Of a DNA stretch of 64,000 nucleotides, positions 12,215-23,956 are shown piece after piece. The position numbers were made by a program, and so were the translations under genes. The notes beneath the pieces were generated by a model, which saw only the letters and a list, made by a program, of their open reading frames with translations, did not search any database and had not been told where the DNA came from. Within the stretch, counting starts at the first letter, position 1; each line of letters begins with the position of its first letter. The stretch is from Trichosphaerium sp. ATCC 40318 (Eukaryota; Discosea; Flabellinia; Trichosidae). The stretch is taken from contig JALMLS010000322.1 in the NCBI GenBank assembly GCA_038496445.1, positions 186,001 to 250,000 on the forward strand. The letters run 5' to 3'.

Positions 12215-12790
12215 TTATACAAGTTTACATTTTTTGATAGAAGATAGCTTACTTCTCCTTTTTTTCTTACTTTTTGTAAATTGTGTTTCTTGTCGTCTAA
12301 TCTCGCGGACTATTTCATAAAAAGATTCTTCAACATTTGTTTTTGTCTTTGCTGATGTCTCAAAAAACGGAGCGTTATGAATATCAGCAAACTCTTGTCC
12401 CTCTTCTGTTGATACTGCTCTTTCGTATTCCAAGTCACACTTGTTTCCAGCAATGACAAAAGGAGGAACATCTTGTTCACGTGCTCTTTTAATTTGTTTG
12501 ATGTATTGCTCTAGCTCGCTAAGGCTTACACTGTCGGTTATAGAGTATACAAGAATGAAGCCGTCAGCGCTGTGCATATATGTGTCTCTGAGAGCTGAGT
12601 ATTCTTCTTGGCCTGCAGTGTCGAGGATATCAAGAACAGCCATTTTATCATCAATAGTTACAACTTTTCTGTATCCGTCCTCAATTGTTGGGTTGTAATT
12701 CCATACGAAGTGGTTGTACAATAGTTGTATTGTAAGCGCTGATTTGCCTACACCGCCACCTCCAAATACGACAATTTTGTAGTCAGTCAT
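12215..12790 (-). CDS. RAS: Ras-family small GTPase
   Basis: This is a single exon of 191 codons, unusual here because most genes are split. All G motifs are present: GGGGVGKSALT (P-loop), the effector loop YNPTIEDGYRKVV, DTAGQEEYSALRD (switch II with the catalytic Gln), NKCDL and ETSAK. Relative to human Ras the effector loop differs at two positions (Asn for Asp33, Gly for Ser39). The C-terminus has a polybasic tract ending in the CaaX box CKLV, as in K-Ras4B-type proteins, so it should be prenylated and bound to the plasma membrane. The RasGEF at 50-54 kb in this window is a plausible activator. Lack of introns may mean a retroposed copy or simple intron loss. Confidence 0.95.
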   Translation of the reverse strand: MTDYKIVVFGGGGVGKSALTIQLLYNHFVWNYNPTIEDGYRKVVTIDDKMAVLDILDTAGQEEYSALRDTYMHSADGFILVYSITDSVSLSELEQYIKQIKRAREQDVPPFVIAGNKCDLEYERAVSTEEGQEFADIHNAPFFETSAKTKTNVEESFYEIVREIRRQETQFTKSKKKRRSKLSSIKKCKLV

Positions 12791-13501
12791 GATGTGTTAT
12801 CTTGTGTTATTTCGTTTTTATGACCAAAATGACATTTACATCTTTTCAATGAATCACTTTTATTTTTACCGCTTTGCGCTACTAATTATCTGAAATCCCT
12901 TATTTAGAAATCCATTAAAATTTTGGTAACGCAAAGTGTGGAGTTATCTTAAACTACATAACGCGAAGGCGCAAACAATGCTGTCATACCAAAATACTAC
13001 CATAAATAACTGCATAAAACAAAATTAAACAATAATGCGACAACGCAAAGTAGTAATACGTTCAGCCTCTACAAAACCAGCACTATAATGAAAAAAAAGA
13101 CAATTACCCTCGCAAAAAAATTAGGAGTATGGTTTGTACCCAGTAATACCTCAAATAACTCTTCCATCTTATAAACAACGTGTTGCGACCAACGTTCGTT
13201 CCTTCTTCGGGCATTGCTCATAAACACCTCACGTGATCCGTATTTAGCACATCAATTTTCAGCTACACCTGGAACCATAGCGTGTATTCTCCTGCCATTC
13301 TGGTACCATTACTTTTTGTTGTTTTGAAGATTTTTTGTTACATTGATTTTAACACCAAAATTATTAGAAGTGGTTGTTTTTATGTACAAGCGTTTTATAG
13401 TGTATCCACCCACCACCTTTGTATAGTTGTATTTGTTTTTAGTTCTAAAGTATCTTGACTGGTCACTATGTCTGTTTTGAAAAAAACTGTTGAAGCAAAA
13501 A
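12791..13501. other. Intergenic region between Ras start and the next gene's stop
   Basis: About 710 bp with no supported gene. The part nearest 12791 should hold the Ras promoter. One CACGTG lies near 13232. Open frames at 13310-13500 continue antisense or out of frame into the neighbouring gene and are not independent genes. Confidence 0.4.
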
Positions 13502-15004
13502 TCAAACAGTCGGTGTGCACTTTGTAGGAGGATTGTTACCATCTGAAGTAGTATCGTCATTATCACATACACTCTCTTTAACAGAGCCAACAACTTCAGG
13601 TGCCTTTTCGCTCTTTTCATTTTTTTCAATAGATTCCTCAGGCAGACCTGTCTTGACCTCTGGAATACCTTTTTTATGTTCTTGGTTTTGTTGAGCTTTT
13701 TTCTCATTTTTTTCTTCAACTTCATTATGTACTGTTGCTGTAACACCACTGATATCTTCTTCATCATCGCCTTCTTTCAATAATTGTACTAACGTCTTAA
13801 GGTGGTCAAATTTAAGTAAATGTATAAAGGCAGCGTTTAAGAGCTCCAACTCTGTTCCACATTTTGCCATCATTCTTGTATCACCAATGATCTTCGCTAG
13901 TCTCGTAGTTAAAATCTTTAGTCCAATTAACATGAGTATACTATGAGAGTCCTAAATATTATTGTCACATACTGAAGAATCTTGAGAACACACTTGTTGC
14001 AACACACGAAGATAATAAACGAAGATAATATTAAAAAAAAAAGAGAAAGAACCTTTACCTTTGGATTGATGTTATAACACCATAATGTGAATGCGTGGTC
14101 GTAGCACATCATTGAGTGTTCATAATTCTCTGCCATATCGGCTGATTTTGCAGCTTCCATAAGGTACTGTAAAATATCAGACAAGTCATCTAAAGAATAA
14201 AACAATAAGCCAAAAGCTACTAATCCGAAGAAACCAAAAAGCGCGCTAGTTTAACAACTGATTGTGGGCGTTCTTAGGTTACTCAAACAACCTCGTCACT
14301 GGTTTATAGTGAGAAGGCAATCAGTGACGAGGTTGCAATTGGGGCAAACCTAAGTACTTCCAAACACAGCGAAATACTGACCTCTAATCGCGTGGTAATT
14401 GGAAAAAAGTATTTGTAATGTTCGGCACTTTGAGACAAACGTACCAAGGTTGTATGCTTCAGCAAAAACTTCTGGCCAGCGTTGCTCAAACTTTAACACT
14501 ACAACATCATGTTAATGAGCTACATAGAGGATTCAAGCGGTAGGTTACCTTTGTTGAAATCAAGATGTTTTTTAAAGCTTTTAGCGAACCTCAACGCGCG
14601 TACGAGTGTGTGGGCGTCAGCTGAAAGATTAATTTAGTCAGCACGTTAACGTCAATAAACGAGTTTCCAAATCGTACCTTCGGTGTTGTCTCGTGTCCCA
14701 AATACTAAATCAGAGATATTACGGCCTTTTGACGTGTCTGGTACTTCCTACAGGGAACATTTAACATTTTGACGCCAAGCTTCATTTGTACCGTTACTAT
14801 AAGCTTATATTGCGCGTAATTACGTTGTTGGTTGCGAATTAAGGGAACTCGTGATTTGAACACATTTGTTACGCCTTTACGGCGTCAATAGGTATTAAAC
14901 TATTATATAGTACCTTTGCGAAGCGTTGGTGTTTGTTTATGAGTTCGCTTTATTTTATGACGGTTATTGTAACTTACATTACGCGTTAATACGCGTGGGA
15001 GCAT
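13502..15004 (-). CDS. Helical protein with acidic C-terminus, function unknown
   Basis: Seven exons can be joined from the ATG at 15004 (MLPRVLTRN) to the stop at 13502, giving about 320 residues. The middle is strongly helical (for example FAKSFKKHLDFNKVLKFEQR and LMEAAKSADMAENYEHS) and resembles TPR/armadillo-like packing without a clear motif. The last 90 residues are rich in Glu, Lys, Ser and Asp and probably disordered. The first intron would be about 230 nt, longer than usual, so the first exon is the weakest part. One intron (about 14193-14356) contains a long inverted repeat, described separately. The start lies just beyond the RabGAP stop, about 24 bp away in the same orientation. 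Confidence 0.55.
14273..14354. repeat. Inverted repeat (hairpin) inside an intron
   Basis: The arms 14273-14301 and 14322-14354 pair in two blocks: CTTAGGTT with AACCTAAG (8 of 8) and CAACCTCGTCACTG with CAGTGACGAGGTTG (14 of 14), around a 20-nt loop. The structure lies in an intron of the 13502-15004 gene. Its outer arm touches that intron's 5' splice site (donor GTACTT at about 14356). Confidence 0.8.
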
Positions 15005-15027
15005 TACAGGCCTTAGTCCAGGCGAAA

Positions 15028-17177
15028 TCAATTCAGTTTGCAATGAAGTACAAAAGTCAACTGTAGTATTTGCTGTTTTTCGTAGGACAATTCGCTTTTC
15101 ACCCAAAAACCAAAAAATTGAACAAAGTCTGTTTGCTACCTCTGTTTGCTTTTTTGTTGCTCAATGCGTTCGTGTTGGTATTTCCTTCGTAGTATTTTTA
15201 TTTCTGCCATAGAGATATGTGGAATGTTCATCTAAGCAAATCCTCAGCGTGCCGAAAAAGAAAAAAAAACTGTGAAAAATTTTTGGAATTGACCTCTCAA
15301 CTGGTGCTCTCAGAGCGTACCTCGAGTAAGTCTTCGTATTGAAATATCAATAAAAGTTTGTTATTTAGCATATTCAAAACACTTGCAAGATCGTTCATAG
15401 CCAGTAACTCGCTCTAGAAAACGAAAATTTAAGCAACATTAAAAAAACAGCTTACTTATTCTTTGGCGTACCTTGTACTTTTTAAGAATTGCCAGTGCTG
15501 TCTCTATAAGCACAGATGGCCCACGTGAAAAAAATACATCCCATATCCGGAATACAGCATTACATGGCATAAGTGTGATGAAAATAGGAAGAAACCACTG
15601 GCAAGATAACACATTGCCAAGTTGCAAATCTTTAAATAATGGTGTCAACTCTGGTAAGAACTTATCAACGTAGTGATCTAATACGCATCCGTCTGCAAAT
15701 ACTAAAGCCATATTAATCAACAACAAAAGGAGGGTTCAATTTTTCAGAACGGCTGTTGCCAAGGACTTTGTGTTCAGTTTTTTATTTGCTAACAAAACGT
15801 ACCACCAATTAAGCCATCTCGTACATAGTATAAACTACACAGTGATTCTACTATATGCACTAAAGCCCAAAAAACTTCTTGTTCATCCTTCATTATTATA
15901 AGTAAACCTCCAGCTACCATATTCATACTCTGACAGTAACCTAAAAAAAGTCCGTTAACATTTAAGCTCAAGAATAAGAATTGTGACAGAACTTTGTTAA
16001 AACACGTATCACGTGCCTACTGTTGTATTTCGTATAGAGTACGCTACTAATACATTTCGAAGACTCTTTCCAAAAGCTGGGTCGTGAACACAATTGAAAG
16101 TTCTATTGACATCCTGATCACGTGGGTAAGAAAACTTGAAGTTGAAAACTTTTTTAGTTCCAAATTTCTGAAGAAAAAAAAGAAAAAGTGCTACTTTCCT
16201 TTTCGATGTCTTTAAAACTATCGTATGTCACTTCCTTGGATTCATCTAGTAGTCTTTTATACTCATTGGGATAATACTTTAACATTGAAGGCACATTAAG
16301 GAAAAGAGACCAATACTGGAGCAAGCAAAACGTTAGACATGTCTACGAATAAAATAAAATGATTGGACTAAGTTACGTATTCACGTCGATTGTTAGGGAT
16401 ACCCTTCTCCACCAATTGATCCATAGCTATCCCAATTTTACCTTGTTTGATTTTCTGGAAAGCTTCTGCTTGCTTCTATACGAAGCGATGTGGTAAGCAA
16501 AAGCAGTATGTAAAACTCATAAAATTGTTCATACCATCATTTGGTTTAGTTGTTCTAATTGCACACTCTGCCATATTTCTTGTTGCTCCTTTGATAAATA
16601 AAACCCATATACATCTGTAGCTTTACTTTTATCCAAATCACGAGATGGTGTAGCAACAGAGTCATCCAAAGTAGGAAACTAATCATATGTAAATCTTTTA
16701 GTGAAACGTTATCATGGTCACGTTTTTTTTGGCGTGTGCTTACCACTTTTTGTGTTATTTGGGTGTTAAGATCGTTCAAGAGGAGTCTTTCAACGCCTTT
16801 AACTAGCGTTTACTGAGATAGGTCCTAGTGAAGGAGCGTGCGAAAGCTTTTCGTACTTTTTTGCTTCCCAGCCTGTACAAAACCTTCTCCTTCCTCTCTA
16901 AGTACTTTCATCATTGCTATTACTCATTATATACAGTTTGTTTACTTGTAAAATAACGAGTAGCTGGTATTTAATAAAAACAATTCTAACCTGGGTGCCT
17001 GAACGCAAATAGCGATGACATTGATTCTCTGCTTGCTATCTGCCTTGGCGTTTCGATTTCAAATGTTGGAGGTATGTACCTATCAAAACTACAAGACAGT
17101 GAAGAGCCGCCATTGGATGCTATCAATGATTGAAAATGTCGCTTTTTAGAAGGGCGGTCAAGCGGATTAGCTGTCAT
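15028..17177 (-). CDS. TBC-domain RabGAP
   Basis: About ten exons encode a TBC domain, which speeds GTP hydrolysis by Rab GTPases. Both catalytic fingers are visible: the arginine in RDQDVNRTF (IxxDxxR finger) and the glutamine in VGYCQSMN (YxQ finger). Downstream are the usual WFLPIF and FRIWDVFFSRG segments. The N-terminus (MTANPLDRPSKKRHF) and a linker with DVYGFYLSKEQ resemble TBC proteins with a pre-TBC extension, and the C-terminus is a short coiled coil. The exon encoding AYSIRNTTVG ends at a GC donor (GCACGT). No GT donor keeps the VGYCQ motif in frame, so intron 15941-16016 is GC-AG. Promoter DNA is probably shared with the divergent small gene at 17241. Confidence 0.85.
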
Positions 17178-17240
17178 TCGTTATGTATTACTGTATTGAA
17201 CAAAAAGATGGGTATCACTATGAATACCGTGCGTTTTTAA

Positions 17241-17516
17241 ATGGTCAATAGTTGGTCTACTGCGATCCTTGGAAACGGAGAAATAGTAATACAGTTCTCT
17301 TCGCCTATGGTTGTAGCACGCTTTTATGACAATTCCTTTAATCTCTTGGAGGGAATGTCCGTTTTTAATTCAAATAAACCACGTGGTACATTTTTTTCTC
17401 GAGGTTTTTTTAGTCACTTGTTGTCAAACATAGATAGTTGCAACTATGTGTTTTGGCAGATGAGTGTTGACATTCCTGAACAACCTAAGGTTTGCGAAAA
17501 TGTGTACTTCAAATGA
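17241..17516 (+). CDS. Small protein of unknown function (91 codons)
   Basis: An uninterrupted frame from ATG 17241 encodes alternating hydrophobic and polar segments (GNGEIVIQFSSPMVVARFY, then VFWQMSVDIPEQ) with the look of a small beta-rich protein. It starts 64 bp from the divergent RabGAP start. A possible 29-nt internal intron would shorten it, but that is below the usual intron size here. No family is recognised. Confidence 0.4.
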   Translation: MVNSWSTAILGNGEIVIQFSSPMVVARFYDNSFNLLEGMSVFNSNKPRGTFFSRGFFSHLLSNIDSCNYVFWQMSVDIPEQPKVCENVYFK

Positions 17517-17775
17517 CTATTATATGCATGTAGGTTCTTGTGGCCTTAGAGTTAATATACAAAGGTTAATTTGGACTTGTTGTTTTAACTCAATTTTTTC
17601 TTAACACTTCTCAATAACACGAGCAGTAAGCTTGTCTATCTTAATCTCAAAATTTATTCTTATCTTGCTTCGCTGTTGTCATTCCAAAAAATTACACGCA
17701 AGTGAGAGAGGAGCCAACACAACAGCCTCACAAATCTATTTTACAAAAAATCAAAAAACTGTCATAATCTTCCGT

Positions 17776-20034
17776 CTACAGGCTTTCTTGATTTGAGTTC
17801 TTAAGCAAGGTTGCCTTATCAGGTTGAACCATAACAATATCACTATTTGTGCGTGTCAAGTCATTACTACTATCTTGGCTATTCTTTATAGCTATGATAG
17901 AAGGTGGCATTTGAACAGATATCTGATCACTCTGCTGATCATCTTCTTCTTGTCCATCTATTTGGGTTTCTGGAGCTGCCTCTGTTTCAAGCGTATTTAT
18001 GTTCGTATTATTCTCTGCTTCCAAAAGAACTTTGTTATTCATACTTGTTGATGTAGCTAAAAGCTCTTGAAGGTCAATATTAGATTTTTTAAGCTTCTTG
18101 ACTTCTTGTGTTAAATCCTTTACTTCTTCTTTTAATTGTTTAATTTCTGCTTCCTTCAAAGCCAATGCATTTCTATACTTAGCTTCCATTGTAACAGACT
18201 TTCTTCTCATCTTTGAAGAGCTTCTTTTCTTTGTTTCAACCGTAGGTTGTCTCGTTTCTGGTTTACCAGTAGACACACCAGGCGTAACAATATAAGGCTT
18301 AATATAAATATCAGGAAAATATGGATCAGAGTAAACACGTTGTGTGTAGTTTGTATCTTCTGAGCCTTCAGTAATAACTGCCCATAATTTAACATGTGAA
18401 CTATAGCATATAGAATTGATACGCCTATAGTTAATTAACAACAAGAAAACTCAACAAAATCAAATCAAATATATTTATCCCAAAAGTTGGACAGAATGGT
18501 GATATTGTCGATTTTATAGCTGGTACACGCGTACCCTCCACTTGCTAATGTTTTATCTATTTTCTCTTTTGGATAATCAGTTGCAGTAAAAAATTTTTGT
18601 AACTCTCTTGGATCCTTGGAATCCTACAAACGGTAAGTCGTTGCTTTGTATTTTTTTAATAAAATTTGTTATTTTTTGAAAAAAAAAAAGGCTGTCTTAC
18701 CTCGACACGCTCTCCTATCAATATCCACCTGTTATCCCCATATACCATAGTATGAATACGCCTTCCTAATTATAGTGAGTCTATTGTATAAACTCCAAAT
18801 CACAATCAAACCTTCTTCCCAAAGATTATGTATTTCTTTCTCTGCGTCACTGAAAGTTGTTTTTTCTACAAGCCTTTGACTGCCGTCATAATCTGCTGCC
18901 TCCTCTGTGATAAGAACCCATAGGTCATCATCATGGGTAACATGTCGAACGCTAGAACAAAGTCAACTTTCAAAACCCAGAATAAAAGCTAAATCCCAAA
19001 ACCGCTCGTTCGGAGCGCCAAGGTTAGCAACAGGGAGCATAAACTACTCAAATAGTCTTATATACTTGAAGCGTACCATCTACCTTCGTTCCAAGCTTCT
19101 TGGATGGGTCTAACGGGTAAACTTCGAGAAAAGTTAAAAAATTGAGTTGGTGTTGGTTTCTCCGTATATTCTGCCAGAATGACCCATTTAGAGTTCCCAA
19201 ATGACACCCACAACATGTTAGCATTTTAATATTATAAGGTGTTTAATAGTGTTACTTCCAGAGGCCATCAAATCTGTGTCAAACGTCGTTGTAGGGCGTG
19301 GATTTTTTCAAAAAAAAAAAAGCTAATTGTTGCTCACTTGAAGAATGTCGTAGCCTAATTTCCATAACTTCTTAATAGCGCTTGTTGGCTTTACTTTTTC
19401 TCTATCCTGAGAGAAAACAACGCATAATCGTTGGTGTCCATCGTGTTTTAATAATGCTTCATCTAAACAAAGCGTCCACATGCTCTAGATGATGTTAGAG
19501 CGAATTTAGAAAGTTTGACGCTAGTTTGCGATAAAAAAATGATGAAATTTGGAAACAATGATTTTTCGCTAGCGGGCGTATTTGATTATGCCATGCTTGC
19601 GTTGGAGCGCCTTCACGTGAAGCTTGTGATTTTAGTCATTAAAAAAATGAAATAGCTTCTAGTAAGTATTGTAAATTGCTTTTCTACGCACTGCAGAGTG
19701 ATAGCCAAGTTTTTCTATGACTGGCCTGTAAAATGTGTGCTTCTCGAGTATATCAAAGTTTTTTAAGCTAACGATTGCCTAGGGAGTATTAAATAAACAC
19801 ATAGATGCATTTATGGAGGTACCTGATGACCGTTGCCCTGTAGTGAGAATGTGTTGTCTACCTTCTTTAAAACGTTGTGGTGTGCTATACAGCTATTAAA
19901 ACGACAATTGCAAGCGTGTTTTCACCTGTGGAGTAACTACAGTTGTCTAACTCTTTAAGATCAAAGATAACCTTCCCTGCATGCCTAGTCTCCTTCGGAA
20001 ATGTTACTATAAGCATTTCACTTTGATCGTACAT
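17776..20034 (-). CDS. Repeat protein resembling the DUF7477 region of plant CK1-like kinases, with coiled-coil tail
   Basis: At least four repeats of 60-70 residues can be read. Each has a Trp-x-x-Gly start and a second Trp or aromatic residue 16 positions later followed by hydrophobic strands, for example WEEGRRIHTMVYGDNRWILI and WNEGRCVRHVTHDDDLWVLI. Plant MUT9-like casein kinases carry such repeats (annotated DUF7477, from memory) after the kinase. Here no kinase precedes them. The last 150 residues form a Lys/Glu coiled coil and an acidic tail. The ATG at 20034 is the best start. The intron 19208-19337 has a donor GTGAGC and an apparent acceptor ending in GG; repeat spacing (Trp to Trp = 16) demands this join, and no AG acceptor works in any frame. 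If that site is not spliced, the gene is broken in two. Confidence 0.5.
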
Positions 20035-20098
20035 CTGTAGGAGATATTAAGAGCCCTTCTTTCTTCAGCTGTATTGGTTCGCGCAAGACGCTAAGATC

Positions 20099-22741
20099 AT
20101 GCTGAAAGTTAGGGTGAAACTCCCCGTACTTGATTGCGTTGCCCATTTCAAGCGTAAACAATCAGTTGTTCTCACGCAGTCAACTGACGCTTTTTCTGAC
20201 ACATCAACGCGTCGAAAGTGTTGCAGAAGCAAGTTAACGGCTTACAGAATGGCAACTGCAAATTTACAAATGGTTCAAGATCGCATTAGTGAGGTTTCGC
20301 GTGTACTCTCTAAGCAGTGCGTTGACATGCAAAGCGAATTGAGTTTAATTACAGGCATGAGTTTTATTACCTCCATTGCGCTCACTGACTCTACGCAGCT
20401 GAAGTAGGTACAAAAACAGCAAAAATAAGCGAAGCACGTCAGGTATTTAACACAAGAGCTCTTGTTGCCATCAAACGTTATTTTGTTACCAATTGATGGA
20501 CTCCAGGCGATTGAGCGTCGTTCTAAACGTTTAGAGTACCTCAGGTGGGCTAATCAACTTAATTTACGCGTACGAGTCACAGAATACTACGAGCAACTGA
20601 TACTCGCTGGTTGTTTAATCACGTTTTAAGTAACGCACGTGTTAGGTGGAGAAATGGAAGAAACAACTCGGATACTCTTCAAAAGATCCGTTAACACTTA
20701 AGAGACTTGTTGTATCTGTATCAAAGTCGCTAGCAAGTTATAAATTATCTGATGCTCCTATCACTGAAAGTAAGATCTCATTGATTTTTGTTTCGACACT
20801 CTCTTACCACGTGCCATTAGTGTTGAATAATGATACGAAAAAATCTATTATAAATGATGTTTTAAAGCCAAGTGGGATACTATGTATGCAAAGGTACTGA
20901 TCTATACCATATTAGCACAACGTGAATTTAATATCGAAATTCGAAGATGCCATTTTTTTTTTTGCTTTTGAATGTCTCATCCGACGTGATGTTCTCATTT
21001 CTTTCTTGTAGTTATGAAGACTGGCAAAAGATTTACCTCAAGATTTTCAACACCCAAGTAATGCAATTTATAAAACCTTATCTCGTTGATGGAGGAACAG
21101 GTACTCAAACATCACTTGATTATTAGAGAATTAAAAAATTTAAGATATTACTGGCGAAGAAGTAGATATCCAATTAAAACGTGCTCCACTTCTTGTTAGT
21201 ATAGCCACAACAATAGGTAAAATAACTTCAAATATGACAACCTCATTCACCCTCTTAGATACACTAAAGAAAAGTTTGAATGTGGAAGACGTATCCATAG
21301 TATACAGTTTTTTTTTCAAACTTTTTTTCTATCTCCTTCATTCTTTTATTAGACTATGTGTGTACAAACAATATTCGATTCGTTTTCTACAAGTCTTTTA
21401 AGTATATTCACCGACATTATGAGTGCAGAGGTATCATATACAACAGACAAAGATGAGGTACATAGCATGTTAAAACAACTTCAGGCTAGGATTTTAGCTT
21501 ACTTGAATTATGTAGGACAAGAGCGGATTGAGACGCTTCCAATCATTTACCAACCGAATAACTAATGTATATCATAAAATATGGGCAATGTTGACAGTTC
21601 TTTTTGCTAAAGAACAAGACGGTACAGTGAAACGATGTCTTAGTCTTTCGAAAAACCCAAAACAAAAAATTCTCGGAACGGTTTTCTCCTTTTGTTGATA
21701 TCCTACGAACCTTACATTGGTAATCACATGCCTAGATAAAGTACAAACTATAAAGTATCAGACGATGACACATTTCTTATACCAAACGACAAGTAGCGAG
21801 TTTTTTAACATTGATATAAAAAAGAGTAAGCTGTATGACTCTGTTAACAAAACAAAGCTCCATACATTATCTGCTTCTCTCAATAAAATCACTGCGGATT
21901 CTTTTGTTAAAGTTATGAACGCTACAAACACTGATGATGATGGAGCGTATTTAGGTAAGCTTCAGAGGCCTCAGCCTCATTCTTTGTTTGAGTTCAATTT
22001 TTTTTCTTTAACATTTTTTAGTCACTGTTCTCTCTTGCCTGTACGACTTTTATGGTAGTGCTACAGGACCTTTCTACATAATTTTTACGGACTCCGATAT
22101 AAAGGGTATGGCATGTCATTTATTCTATTTACTAATTTGAATTCAAGACACTGCTAAGCGTGTAAAAAGTGAAACTTGCCTTGATGTTATTGGAGCTAGT
22201 TTACTACCAAAATTAAAGCGAAGGTACTCTTTCTCTCACTGGCGTAAGTTACTTATGGTTTGTAGGTTTAGTGATGCTAAATTATCTGTTTGGCGTACGT
22301 TAGAGAGGCAGATGTGGATACTGCATGAAGTTGTGTTTTTTTTATTTGACGAACTTCTAGGAGAACAAAATGCGTTTGCTTGGCTGAGTGTTTTTTATAC
22401 GCTGCCTTTGTTTGTAAAGCAAGGTAATAATGATGTCATTTTATCGTTTTTGGAAGATACTTTGAAGATAGGGCATAACAAGGCTTCAATGAGGAAGGTT
22501 CTTGAAACATTTAACTCGCCGAAAACAGCACCATCGGACGAAAGGTAAACCTAAGAAAAAAACAGAAAGTTCATTTTATTCATCACTGATTAACACATGT
22601 CGTAGAAATTTTTTATCCTCGAAAGGGATTGATATGACTACTATTCTTAACAAAGAATGCGTGGAGAATACTTTAAAATTACTAAAAGATCTTACAGAAA
22701 CAGAAAACAAAGTAACAAAAAAGTTTGTCGGGTTGGTGTAA
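20099..22741 (+). CDS. Large multi-exon protein, unassigned (possibly vesicle-tether-like)
   Basis: About nine exons run to the TAA at 22741. The start is ATG 20099 or, more likely, ATG 20249 (MATANLQMVQDRISEVSR). Good exons include IERRSKRLEYLRWANQLNLR joined in phase to VEKWKKQLGYS, then ILAYLNYVGQERIETLPIIY, VTVLSCLYDFYGSATGPFYI and a C-terminal helical part (KLSVWRTLERQMWILHEVVF). The protein looks helical throughout, about 750 residues. The N-terminal pattern IERxxxRLxYLxW is loosely like RINT1/TIP20 tethering factors, but this is weak and I do not assign it. The junction between the first two exons is unresolved. The gene diverges from the DUF7477-like gene across about 65-215 bp. Confidence 0.5.
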
Positions 22742-23011
22742 TTAATTAAAACTCATGACAAAAAGAAATAAATCCACAAAATAACCATGACAACTCTAGC
22801 GTGTATTCTGCTCCTCCCATAGCTATGTAGATAATGTAACTATATTCAATTGTAACAAGTTTATCAGCTATAGGCTTGTTGAAATAAATAGCGATTACCA
22901 CTGGCCTATTTGGCGAAACTACAAGCTGGTAAGCACCAATTAGTGTTGGAACTTCAACCATCGATTTATCATTCCGTGTTGATTCTGATATGCAATTAGA
23001 GAAGAGATTTG

Positions 23012-23581
23012 ATGTTAACAAGAAGACATCATTCCAGTAGTACGTTGGCCGGCAATAATCATGTAAAGAACGTACTTCTAAACTTGTTTGTTATTTAGTT
23101 TGACAAAACTGGTTACTACAACACCAAAATCGCTTGGTTTTATACCGTGTGGTACCCATAAGGTTAAGATTCAAATGAACAGACTACACCAACCTCAACT
23201 ACTTTGTATTCAAGACAAGTGGAAACAACCCTCCACCCTCCTACGACCAATCCAAACTGTCCTTCAAGCGAGACCTCACACCGTATGTTTGTTGTTTTAA
23301 TTGCTAGCACGTGTCCTCGTCTCTTACCTTTTTCGTTTTAGTTTCGTCTCAAGAGTGTTGCTTCTCGGAGAATCTGAAGCGTATGTAGTGACTGCTGTAA
23401 ACACTCCGTTAATGTAGGTGAAGGTATGAGTGTGGTAAATGTTACTGTACCATCAAACGGTAAGGATATGGTTATTCCACTACAGCTATTCTATCCAACG
23501 TACATGGTAAAAAATTGTTGCAACAGAAATTACAATAAACATTCTATTGTAAAAGATCCACGTGATCTGTCGTTAACATAG
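23012..23581 (+). CDS. Poorly resolved small gene
   Basis: An ATG at 23012 joined by a GTACTT intron gives KNFDKTGYYNTKIAWFYTV. Further exons with protein-like sequence (NYFVFKTSGNNPPPSYDQ, then RVLLLGESEAYVVTAV and MSVVNVTVPSNGK) follow. I could not find one splice pattern that joins all of them in frame, so the model is provisional. On the opposite strand an open frame (22746 to ATG 22961) has protein-like composition (ADKLVTIEYSYIIYIAMGG) and may be the real gene or part of one. Confidence 0.3.
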
Positions 23582-23956
23582 AAAAGTTATTGTTGGCTAA
23601 AACAACGGAGCGTCGGCCATTATCAAACAACAGTATCTCATTATTTCTACTATTTTTCCCCTCTATAGCAGTTTGTGATCCCGTATACAGCGTACGGATG
23701 CTATACAGCGAACCACAGCTTTAGTTCTAGTTATAGGAGCGGTACAAGAGCAACAGACTGAAAAGATGGGATCACATCACAAAGTGCGATGACGAAGTTG
23801 TACTAATTAGGAAAGTGGCTATGCCACGCGACAGTTATTTCAATAGAACCGTGTCAAATTTCCCCTCCCCTTTCTCCACTTGTTTTCATTTCATATAAAC
23901 AGGCCTAGCATCACGTCTAACGTCGGTTATTAACACAACATAAACATACTTACACA
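23582..23956. promoter_or_regulatory. Upstream region of the sulfite reductase gene
   Basis: About 375 bp without a supported gene. The 60 bp before the ATG at 23957 are pyrimidine-rich followed by an A-rich leader. No CACGTG lies within 300 bp of the start; the nearest is at about 23560. In budding yeast that palindrome controls sulfur genes through Cbf1. Confidence 0.35.

Noticed and set aside
13309-13767. Lys-rich minus-strand frame
   Set aside because: It is the alternative frame of the acidic tail of the 13502-15004 gene; repetitive Glu/Lys codons open several frames.
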